This document shows positions 22,477 to 32,402 of a DNA stretch of 64,000 nucleotides, in pieces; the stretch's first letter is position 1, and each line of letters opens with the position of its first letter. Made by a program: the position numbers and the translations under genes. The stretch comes from Lingula anatina. Taxonomy: Eukaryota > Brachiopoda > Lingulata > Lingulida > Lingulidae. Below the pieces are notes generated by a model. The model did no database searches, was not told the origin of the DNA, and worked only from the letters and a program-made list of their open reading frames with translations. The stretch lies in contig NW_019775635.1 of assembly GCF_001039355.2 (NCBI RefSeq), positions 1 to 64,000 of the forward strand, given 5' to 3'.

Positions 22477-24646
22477 ATGTACCAGGTTATTGACAGACTA
22501 GGACTTAGCCTTTTTTTAGGCCTACTGTGCCTTACCACTTCTTGCCACGGAGACAAAATTCTCATGCTGCCGTATGGAGCTACTCACACTTCCAGAGCTA
22601 TGAATATGGAGAAGTTGGCCTTGATGTTGACTGAACATGGTCATAATGTGACCATGATAGTCAGGGCCGACTACACACCCTGGCGACCCCTACCCGGCGT
22701 TGTATTGGAGACGTATAACGTAACTGTCAACGACGGATCACAACTACCTCGGAAATTAGATTTCAAGACAATGATGCGGTTGGTGAAATCCGACATTTTT
22801 ACTCTAATTCATATAGAATCTGAATCTAATCGCGAAACTTGTAAACACATGTTGTCTGACAAACAACTTATGAGTAAAATCAAAAGAGGAACCTTTTCTT
22901 TGTTCATATTTGATTACTTGGAATTGTGTTCTGCAATTCTTTTGTATCAGTTAAAACTCCCATCTGTCATGTACTCAAACTATGGATTAACGGGTTTGTG
23001 GATTGCAAATCAGAATCCCTTAAATCCAGCCACGACCCTTATGGAAGGCGCAGACTTTACAAACAATATGAACTACATAGAGCGCTTCAGAAATACAATG
23101 CTTTGGATAGCTGCAAATGCATTTTATAACTACTATTACATTAGAGACATAGAAAATCTACTGTCAACGTTTCTGCCTGATTATAACTTTCCTCCAATTC
23201 ATCGTTGCTTTGAAAACGTCTCTATAATTATCGCAGCCAATACACATTTTGCCCTTGACTTTCCTAGACCTGTCATGCCTCATATAAAACCAATATCCGG
23301 GCTACAGTGGACCCCGCCGCGCCCTCTGTCGTCCGATCTACTTTCTTTTATGTCGTCTGCTCATCATGGGGTTATACTTATGAGTTTTGGATCTATGATG
23401 CCGACGTTGGAAGAGGAGACAGCAGAACTATTTGCTAAGGTGAACAATTTACATTTATAGAAATCATTGTGTCTCCAATTGGAAGAATCGTTATTATTGG
23501 ATTTAAGTGGGGCCTGTTAGTTCCAGCTACTTGTCCGTAATTATTGTAATTACACTCTTGCTGAAGAGAGTTAAACTTTAGCATTCGTTTTGGTAGTTAG
23601 GCGCCTAGCAACCCTTGACATTTTATATGTTATCGGTAAACGCATTTTAAGACATGTTCCTTACATGTTATCATCTTTATTAGCACATGCAATTGCTGCA
23701 AATTGACAGCCTTAGCAACGGTCATAGACGTGTATATACAATGTAAACACACACATCGTGGTATATAATTGCCCTTTGCACAAAATATACACACATTGCG
23801 CGTAATGTTATTATTTTGATGCCAAATTCATGTTCGTATCTGCATGTAAGCAGATATTACATCTGCACGCTTCTATGCGTGATCTTTTAATTGCGTACTT
23901 CATTAATCAGGTCTATATTTGATAAATATGGCATATAGTGAATTTCCATCTTGTCATATTGGTTAACTGTGCCACAACTTAATATTATATCTCTTGAATT
24001 TTTTTCGAAGGTATTTTCCAAGTTTCCACAGAAAGTATTATGGCGATACAAAGGACCTGTTCCGCCATCTTTAGGGGAAAACACCAAGATCATGGAGTGG
24101 ATTCCACAAAACGACATTCTAGCTCACCCCGCCATGAAGCTGTTCATCACACACTGTGGTATCAGCAGCACGTGGGAGACGCTGTTCCACGCTGTGCCCG
24201 TGGTAGCAGTGCCGCTTTTTGCAGACCAGCATCATAATGCAGCTAAATTGGTAAAAAGGGCAAAAATTGGGGTTTTAATCGACTTTCATACAATGACACA
24301 GATAGAGCTAGAGGAAGCAATCAACGAGGTACTAACTAATGAGAAATACAAACAAAAAGCGGCAAAGATGTCCGAAATTTTACAAGACGTTCCAATATCA
24401 GGAAAGGATGAATTTTTATTCTGGATTGACTACGTGATCCGCCACCGTGGTCCATTATTTCTTCACAATGAGGCGGTTTTCAAACTGTCATGGTACCAAT
24501 ATTACCTTCTAGATATAATCTTGCCATTTGTCGCTGCATTTCTTTGTTTCACCTTTCTGTTGAAGGTTTTCGCTGTATGTATGTTTAAGGCGGCTGTACG
24601 AGTAATTAGACTTTTGCTGAAGAGAGTTAAACTTAAGCGTTCGTAA
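22477..24646 (+). CDS. UDP-glycosyltransferase (UGT), two exons
   Basis: Exons 22477-23439 and 24011-24646 give about 532 residues, the normal UGT length. UGTs transfer glucuronic acid or glucose from the UDP-sugar to small lipophilic acceptors in the ER lumen. A signal peptide covers residues 1-25 (cut near SCHG/DKILML). The N-terminal acceptor domain has EHGHNV, the position of the catalytic His, and LFIFD, the position of the partner Asp. Exon 2 holds the donor-binding signature from WIPQNDILAHP through THCG to PLFADQHHNA. A membrane helix lies at about 487-512, and the tail ends KLKRS, a KxKxx ER-retrieval signal. The donor aag/gtgaac and acceptor cgaag/gtattt join in frame. A damaged sister lies at 28279-30219. 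UGT family is certain; the substrate cannot be told. Confidence 0.95.
23562..23830 (+). pseudogene. Copy of a UGT 3' end inside the UGT intron
   Basis: The intron segment from cttgctgaagagagttaaac onwards matches 24613-24880, the last codons and 3' untranslated region of this same gene. Shared words include atgttccttg/a, ttatcatctttattagcacatg, tagacgtgtatata and aacacacacatcg. It is probably left by an unequal exchange between tandem UGT copies. Confidence 0.8.
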
Positions 24647-24957
24647 TGGTAGTTAGGTGCCAATCAACCCTTGACGTTTTATATGTTGTTGGTAAACGCT
24701 TTTTAAGACATGTTCCTTGGATATTATCATCTTTATTAGCACATGTAATTGCTGCAAATTCAGTGTTTGCCGTGACAGCTGAAGCAATGGCCATAGACGT
24801 GTATATACTATGTGAACACACACATCGTAGTATATATTTGCCCTTTGACACCAAACATACATACCTTTCGCATCAGTTTTGCTAATATATACCGTTTGAC
24901 AATAAAAGTCTCATGTTAGTAGTATGAAATGGACGCTAGGTTTACTATCGGTGGGTG

Positions 24958-25116
24958 GATTGTTTGTTTGTTTGTTTGTTTGTTTATTTATTTGTTTATT
25001 GGTCGGTCTGTCTGTCTGTCTGTCTGTTTGTTTGTTTGTTTGTTTATCTGTCTGTCTGTCTGTCTCCTTGCCTATCTGTTTATCTGTCTGCCTGTTTGCT
25101 TGTTTGTTTGTTTGTT
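24958..25116. repeat. (TTTG)n/(TGTC)n microsatellite
   Basis: Alternating blocks of TTTG and TGTC/TATC units. The overlapping cysteine- and leucine-rich ORFs are translations of the repeat. Confidence 0.95.
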
Positions 25117-25229
25117 TGTTTTTGAGGGAGGGGTATCTATGGCTACCAATGCTTTTTTTAATTGTGTTTTTTTTTAAGTCCTATTTTTTATGTACAGACG
25201 CAGTCTGTACATATAGCCGTCACCTGCGT

Positions 25230-25266
25230 TTGTCGTTGCCGTCGCCGTCGCCATCGCCGTCGTCGC
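25230..25266. repeat. (GCCGTC)n short tandem repeat
   Basis: Units of gccgtc with small variations, in a locally GC-rich patch. Confidence 0.85.
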
Positions 25267-25277
25267 CGTGCACTCAG

Positions 25278-25728
25278 CGATAACACGATAAGTGGAAAAC
25301 CGTTTTACTTTTTGTATTCAAACTTAAAGGACTGATGAATATTCATAATACGCGGGGTCAAGTTCGAAAATCAGCATCATCGGGCCATTTTTAGGGAAGT
25401 TATGCTGTTTTTTCACTTTTTTCAACTTTTTTGCAACACCAATAACACGATAAGTGAAAAACCATTTTACCATTTGGCTTGAAACTTACAGAACTGATAA
25501 ATATTCATAATACGCAAGCCAAGTTCGAAAATCACCGTGATCGGGCAATTTTTATGGAAGTTATGCTGTTTTTTTTCACTTTTTTGATAACACAATATAA
25601 GAAAAACAGAAAGGCCAATTGTCATTATACTCACAGGAGTTGTCAATTTTACTAAAACGCAGGTTGATTTAGAAAATCAGCATAACCCGGCCATTATTTT
25701 AGAAGTTATGCTGTTTTTTCACATCTCC
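25278..25728. repeat. Three tandem copies of a ~150-bp unit
   Basis: Copies start near 25278, 25441 and 25591. Each contains (ac)acgataag or a close variant, aatcaNcatNatcgggc or a close variant, and ends gaagttatgctgttttttcac. The third copy is the most diverged. Non-coding. The remainder to 26260, with the single N at 25844, holds nothing recognised. Confidence 0.8.
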
Positions 25729-26269
25729 TTAGATTAAATTCTTTGGCATGTTAACAGTCTGATTATTGAACTAATAAGATACGTAAAAGTGTTCGTTTGA
25801 CATTTCCTGCATCTTTACAACATTGTTAGTTATGTAAAAATGATNCTTATTTGCATCTTTATTTTCTGTTTTTTTTTGTCTGTACATTTGACAGCTTTGC
25901 TGCCTTGTTAATACTAGCATCAGCAAAACCTGTCAGTATACAAAATACCTTTCAAACGAAACAACAAAACAAAAAAGGCGGTAAACACTAGCATACTTCG
26001 TCAATTGTGCCATTTTGTTCATTTCACAAAGTGTGCCCATTAGCCCCCACGGAAACATTTGATTCCTGTGCCAGTACGTATTAATATTGAAGCTTACATC
26101 CTAAAATCCAACGTACCGGTATCCGAATACTACTTCGAACGCGATGTTTTTTTTTTAATTTTAATAATGTGAATTAAATATTAAATTGCATTATACAGAC
26201 TTGAAATCACTGCATATTACATAATGCAGCAGCGTGTAGGTACATCTGCGGCAGAATGGCGCGAAGAAG

Positions 26270-27200
26270 ACAGACATTGCCAGACAGATAATTGCGCCAA
26301 ACGAGACAGTCCGCACAGTTTTATAGAGTAATGCCCAGACTGACGTACCTACACAGAGGCCACACCCAATGTATTGAAATCTTACCACCAGGGTACAGGA
26401 CCCACTGTCTTTCGAGATATGCTGTTGCAACTAAACGAAAACTACCCAGTCCGTTCAGATTGAGGGGTAAATTGCCACCAAAATGCATTTTTCAAGGCCC
26501 TTAGCGAACACCAAACTGGTGTTAGCAGGTTGGAATACCAGACGATCTCCGCGGAACCCACTGTAAACAGGAAAACATCGGGAACCTTGACCGTTTCTGG
26601 GTTGAACACTAAAACCTGGTGGCTTTCTTTATTGAGGTCAGATTTCACCTGTACCGCTCAATTAGTCAAAACACAATTTTATTGACATCCATAGGAGGCC
26701 AACGACGAAGCGTGTGCCGCATCTAAAGTGACTAAGGTCATTAACAGCGTCAGTATTTGGAGAGGATACCACATTGGTGCCAAATAACCAATGGTAGTCA
26801 TCGACGAACCACTTCAAATAAAGGAATGATCTGGGAACCACTTGACTATCATTTGATAGGGGTACCTTAGGAACAATTTTAGGTTACACGGTGAGATTAC
26901 CGGCCCACACAGAGCACTTTTAATAGCAGATTACTTACAGAACCAAGAGAATGAGGAGCCACCTTGGTCATCAAAATCGCCATATTTGAACCACATAGAC
27001 AATATGTGAGTAGGCTATTGCTCGCCGAATCAATGGCCTACATATCCTACAACAATACTGGACCAGATTGGACAGATTTTGACCGATGCCTGGAATGTTA
27101 TTCCAGATTGAACTCTAAAAAACTATCCCAAGGAATGCCTTGCCACTTCAGAACGCTGGCAGCTGCCAGCAGAGGTCAGGCGTAACAGAGACCGTTACTG
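26270..27200 (+). mobile_element. Decayed full-length Tc1-like transposase
   Basis: In order on the plus strand, with frame changes and stops: FHLYRS and NDEACA near 26645-26720; VSIWRGYHIGAK then PMVVIDEPL at 26750-26815 (the V-VWGGI block and strand after it); GPHRALLIADYLQNQ at 26905-26950 (second catalytic Asp region, Asp lost); PPWSSKSPYLNHIDNMW at 26955-27010 (the SPDLNPIEH-W block); and DQIGQILTDAWNVIPD at 27060-27110. This is the Tc1 order. Several catalytic residues are changed, so it is long dead. Confidence 0.8.
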
Positions 27201-28278
27201 TGACTAGACACTGACATGAGGGTCCTTTGTGGAGTGTGTAACTCTTTTACAGACAATAATTCGGAAAATATGGAGGTCCAAAATATCTCTTTTAATGGTT
27301 GTCATGTGACATAGAATAGGCAATGTGTTTTTGTTTGCTTCTCTGGCGAATTCAATAAATAAACTGATGTCACAATGACATCAAAGATATAATTAAAAGT
27401 TATAAAAACACGATTTTAATCTTTATTTTCATTTATCACTCAGCAAAATAGGAAAAAACTGCTGAAAGATGATTTGGAAAAATTTTTTTCTATTAAATGT
27501 CAAGTCTGTATATTTTAATTCTTTAGTTGTTGCCATGTGTAAATATAACGAAATCTGCACGGATCGCACAAAAAATGCCAATATTGGAGAGAGCTGGCCT
27601 CACTGAGAAGTGAACTATAAAGCATGCACATAGATATAAATCAGCGATAAATCAACGTCAGCAACTGGCAATCATCAACAAAACCCTGTGCTTGGTCACT
27701 GTAAACAGCATGGAAGTCGAGAATACAACACACACACGTACTGTACTTTATACGAGGCATACTAGGTAAAGCAGGCCATGCGGTCTCATATTTCTTCCCC
27801 ACAAAAAGAAAAGATTTATAGTTCTTTAACGGGTGCGTATTTGGGCTTTGAACATGACTCATCGTATGGAAGGATAGCGTGGAATACAGGCATATGTGGT
27901 CATATAGACGTTATATTTAGATTAGAGGAATTTTGACAAGGCAAATGATGGATCGACAGAAGTAATAGGCCTACATATACATATACCAATACCGACATGT
28001 ATAACAATAAGTGTTTCCAGATGTGGAGTTAAATTCGTTTGATGTGATAGATACAATACGAGTAGCGGAGCTGTACGTAAAATATTACGAGTGATTGGCT
28101 ACTACACTACTTAGTGCAACAGACCGTGGAACGCTCTCGTACATGACGTGCTTGTATGTCGAATATAACACGGCCGATTCTTTTGTGCTATGCGCTAGCC
28201 TTCGGTGGGTTTAAATATATGTTCCGTAAAAAGTGTCATCCAGCTGTATCGGTTCGTTTATATGTCTAGGGCTGGACC
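27201..28278. other. Spacer upstream of the damaged UGT
   Basis: AT-rich with a small hairpin at about 27367 (tgatgtcacaatgacatca). No coding exon was recognised. Unlike the segment before the fragment at 20222, it does not clearly match the upstream region of the intact UGT. Confidence 0.5.
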
Positions 28279-30219
28279 ATGGATCTTAACAGAGCGGGAT
28301 TGGTCTCCTTGCTTCTACATGTACTGCACATTATCACTCTTTGCAATGGGGACAATATCCTTATTCTGCCTTATGCGGCAACGTACAATTCGAGAGCTAT
28401 GAATATGGAGAACTTGGCTTTGATGTTGACTGAACATGGTCATAATGTGACCATGATAGTCAGGGCCGACTATACACCTTCGCGGGTGCTAAACGGTGTT
28501 ACATTTCAGAAGTACAATATCACTCTTTCGGACGTAATTCGACCGTTTCAAACAGTGGATTTCAAATCAATGATGCGCCTAGCAAAAAGTGACTTCATTG
28601 CTTTAGTTCTACATATAGCTCGGCATAATAGGTTTACTTGTGAAAGCATGCTTGCGGACAAACAAATGATGGGGAATATCAAGAAAGGAAACTATTCTTT
28701 GTTCATATTTGACTATGTCGAGATGTGTTCTGTAATTTTAGTACAGTATTTACAGCTACCCACCATAATGTATTCAAATTACGGATTAGAAGATTTGTGG
28801 ACCATAACCCGCAATCCCTTTAACCCAGCCACTACTCCGTTGATAAGTGGAAGGCTGACAGCCGACATGAACTACTTTGACCGATTTTTGAATACGCAGT
28901 GTCATGGGTGACCATTGAGTTCGTACATAGGTACTTGTATTTAAACCAGATAGAGGAATTATCAGCAACATATTTCCCAGGGAACAACTTTCTTCCAGTT
29001 GGCTGGTCTTATGAAAACGTTTCTATTATTATCACAGCAAATGTGCATTTTGCCTTTGACTTCCCCAGGCCCCTCATGCCTCACATAAAACCAATATCCG
29101 GGCTACAGTGGACACCGGCGCGCCCTCTATCGTCCGATCTATTGTCTTTCATGTCGTCTGCTCATCATGGGGTTATACTAATGAGTTTTGGATCTATGGT
29201 GCCAACGCTGGAAGAGGAAACTGCAGAATTATTTGCAAAGTTGAAATTTTAGTTCACTTGTTTATAAAATGTTCATACAAATGTCACAAATGGGATAAAT
29301 CAAATAGTGTCTGCTAGCAGATTCAGCTTTACATTTTGGACATATTGGCGTGTTTGTTGGTGCACACATTATACTTATCGTTAGTCTGAATTATCTTGAT
29401 GTGCTTGTATGTAGGATTCAAAGTAACGATAGTTGGGGGTTATTTCCACTAATGTAGTGCTTTTGAAGCTAACCTAATTAGGATAAATCTGATAAAATTT
29501 GATATACCCTGTAGGGGCTTGCATGTTGGTTATCAATAAAAACTGTTGTGGACCAAGTATTTATCATTTTTTTCCTTGAATAGGTATTTTCCAAGCTTCC
29601 ACAGAAAGTATTATGGCGATACAAAGGACCTGTTCCACCATCGTTAGGGGAAAACACCAAGATCATGGAGTGGATTCCACAAAACGACATTCTAGCTCAC
29701 CCCGCCATGAAGCTGTTCATCACGCACTGTGGTATCAGCAGCACGTGGGAGACGCTGTTCCACGCTGTACCCGTGGTAGCAGTGCCGCTTTTTGCAGACC
29801 AGCATCATAATGCAGCTAAATTGGTAAAAAGGGCAAAAATTGGGGTTTTAATCGACTTTCATACAATGACACAGATAGAGCTAAAGGAAGCAATCAACGT
29901 GGTACTAATTAATGAGAAATACAAACAAAATGCGGCAAAGATGTCCGAAATTTTACAAGACGTTCCAATATCTGCAAAAGATGAATTTTTATTCTGGGTT
30001 GACTACGTGATCCGCCACCGTGGTCCATTATTTCTTCATAACAAGGCGGTCTACAGACTTTCATGGCACCAATATTACCTTCTAGATATAATCTTACCAC
30101 TTGTAGCCGCATTTCTTTGTTTAATCTATCTGTTGAAGGTATTCGTTGTATTTATTTTTAAGATGATCAAACGTGTAAGTAAGCTTTTGATAAGGAGAGA
30201 GAAAATGAAAAAAACATAA
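28279..30219 (+). pseudogene. UDP-glycosyltransferase, second copy, frameshifted and with lost splice donor
   Basis: Exon 1 (28279-29234) and exon 2 (29584-30219) mirror the intact UGT at 22477. Exon 2 has the same 636-bp length, the whole WIPQNDILAHP to FADQHHN signature, a membrane helix and a KMKKT tail (KxKxx). Two lesions show. After MNYFDRFLNT the frame breaks near 28897 (two extra bases relative to the sister) and homology continues in another frame from VSWVTIEF. At the exon 1 end the sister's aag/gtgaac donor reads aag/ttgaaa, so the GT is gone and a stop follows. The 5' two-thirds of exon 1 is clearly diverged from the sister, while the end of exon 1 and exon 2 are nearly identical to it. 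An assembly error could explain the frameshift but less easily both lesions. Confidence 0.85.
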
Positions 30220-31031
30220 AGATACTTTGGTAATAGATAACGCTTGGGATTTAGCACTATATTGAGGTGTTGTTACACGGAGTGTGAGATATCGGTACGC
30301 CTATATACCATGTTTATTGAAATTAAATCGTAATAATTGTTAGCAGTGACAAATGTTGAAGTGTGCACATTTTAATTGCATGTTATTGTGTACATATTCA
30401 TAAGACGGTGTCTTTTTGTCCCTCATTGCTTAAAGATGCATACAAAGTCAATTTTTTGTCACAAAAACCAACCAAATGCCAGCATGTAGTTTCAAGTAGT
30501 ATAACTAAGAGAATTACCAAAAGGCATTGTTTAATTTTACCCGAAAATGATGTTTGAACGGATTGTTCTGCTGGCATTCTAAGCTGTATGTCAATGGGGC
30601 AGGAAAGTAGGTCACGAAAGTAGGTTAAGTTTACAACCATAAATTTAAAGAAAGGAGTAGTATAAAGGTCTTTTATGGCTGATCGAGTGATCTATTCAGT
30701 TTGTCCCTTGGCATGTTGAATTTATTTGAGTCATATAAGAATCTAATAGAAGTGGTTTACATGTGTTACTGGGAATCCACGCTCCAACGATGCTCGGTTC
30801 GTATGTACCTTTAATTAATAAGCCCTGAATATCTCCGTTAACAAGATTGTCATATACCTGGTTTTTATTGAGAAATCGTTCAAATAAGAGCAAATAAAGG
30901 GCTACTTAATTGAGACAGTTTAAAATCTTGAATCTTATAAATGCATAAATACATCAATTTCTTTGAGCAATTGTGTATGGTTACAATTAATCCTAGTCTC
31001 AGAAAGCCACTTCCAGGTGAATCCATGTATG

Positions 31032-31201
31032 GCCCCGTTCAGAATTGGAGACTAAGCAGTCCGAGAGTCAAACATGGCCGACCCACTTGAATACTTCCCC
31101 ACGGGATATCTATTCAGTATCTGTTAGCGGATTGGAAGCTTTGTAGTGGGTCACCATATTTGACCCTCGGACAAGTTAGTCCCCTGTTCTGAATGGGACC
31201 T
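31032..31201. mobile_element. Small foldback/MITE-like element
   Basis: The left arm 31033-31086 (ccgttcagaattggagactaa ... gacccact) is the imperfect inverse of the right arm 31147-31201 (agtgggtcacc ... tagtcccctgttctgaatggg). The arms are about 54 bp around a 60-bp centre. No coding capacity. The flanking 30220-31031 and 31202-31280 contain nothing recognised. Confidence 0.7.
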
Positions 31202-31280
31202 ATTATCATATTACCAATTGTCGAGGCCAAAGAGAAATCGTTCTTTCTCAAAGCTTTACCAAGGGCAGACTATATCATGT

Positions 31281-32402
31281 CTAATTTGGTTCAAATATTT
31301 CTTTGATGCTGAGTGCTCGTTCCGTTTCCAGGTAATCTTCGGTGCGCACGCGCAAATACCTAGCTTTGCGAGCTTCCTCAAATCTTTCAGGCATACTGGG
31401 CATTGTCAACATGGTTCTCAGGGAACCGTCGGGGTTGTACCTCTCAAAATCGCACAAAGGTTTATGAATACGTTCCTGAGCTATTCCATATTTTGCTAAC
31501 TGAGGAATCTGTGAATCTGTTCCCGGGATCACTCTACCGGTACTTGGTGCAATCGTGGGTGGTGAAGGCAATTTTGGACCTTTCGTAATAGTTTCATCAT
31601 CTGTCAATACGATACTAGTAGGTAACAGGGGATCCGCTGACAAGATTGAGAAATTTGGATTTTTGAGTTTAGGAAGAACCGTGCGAGTAATTTCAGGCGC
31701 CATTGCCGCAGAGCGGGGTTCTCCCAGCGAGGGTACAAAACGTGACGTCATTTTCTCGCGTGTGTTTTCGCTATCCGGATAGGAGGCTGGGAGTGCATTG
31801 CTAGAAACTTCATTAGTTCTAAGATACAGTTGTGGTGACGTATTTCCACCAACAGTAAGATTAGTCTTTATGCTTACTGTAGGTTTACCTGTAAAATGTT
31901 GAACCTTTTCTCGCATTCTTCTTTCCTCTTCGTGCTGCAATGACTGTAGAAAACGTGACCGCTGTTTCGCAGGGTTTAATTGTGACTGGTGAGTAGAACG
32001 ATGCCGTGAGTAATTATCAACCAAAAGATCCCCAGTCTGATGCAATTTAAGTTTGGAATCGGGGGAGCTATTAGATCGAAACAGCGTACTGTCATATGGG
32101 GTCCTATTCTGTTTTTCTCCCATTCGCTCTTCTTCGAGGCGATGACGCATTGTTCTGCCTACATTATTCTTCCTCAGTTCCCGAAAACTCTTACCGTACT
32201 CCTCTGGTGCGGTGGTGCACTTCAGAAGTTCCCTTCGGATCCGTTTCTGTTCTTGGGTGACATGTTTGATGTTTATGTCATGCGCATTGGTCAACCCATA
32301 TCGGCTGTCTATTTCAAGAGCAAGTCGTCTATCTGCACGTTTGTTTTGGCTCCTTGTTTTTTCTGTCAGTCGCCACTGTCGATCAGACAGGTTGTTTGTC
32401 AT
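31281..32402 (-). CDS. Intact single-exon protein, 373 residues, coiled-coil type, unrecognised
   Basis: A long uninterrupted minus-strand frame with no intron signals, in a window where other long frames are split. The first 110 residues are strongly charged (RQWRLTEKTRSQNKRADRR; VTQEQKRIRRELLK), which suggests a helical or coiled-coil start. The middle is Ser/Pro/Thr-rich and likely disordered. The end turns charged again (PERFEEARKARYLRVRTED) and closes with IKEIFEPN. There is no signal peptide or membrane segment, so it is probably intracellular. The QEQKRIRREL start recalls small coiled-coil-domain proteins such as CCDC190, but that is a guess. It could be an expressed retrocopy; no poly-A tail was seen next to it. 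Confidence 0.75.
   Translation of the reverse strand: MTNNLSDRQWRLTEKTRSQNKRADRRLALEIDSRYGLTNAHDINIKHVTQEQKRIRRELLKCTTAPEEYGKSFRELRKNNVGRTMRHRLEEERMGEKQNRTPYDSTLFRSNSSPDSKLKLHQTGDLLVDNYSRHRSTHQSQLNPAKQRSRFLQSLQHEEERRMREKVQHFTGKPTVSIKTNLTVGGNTSPQLYLRTNEVSSNALPASYPDSENTREKMTSRFVPSLGEPRSAAMAPEITRTVLPKLKNPNFSILSADPLLPTSIVLTDDETITKGPKLPSPPTIAPSTGRVIPGTDSQIPQLAKYGIAQERIHKPLCDFERYNPDGSLRTMLTMPSMPERFEEARKARYLRVRTEDYLETERALSIKEIFEPN

Noticed and set aside
24924-25283. 119- and 82-codon cysteine/leucine-rich plus-strand frames
   Set aside because: They are translations of the TTTG/TGTC microsatellite and have no splice or start context.
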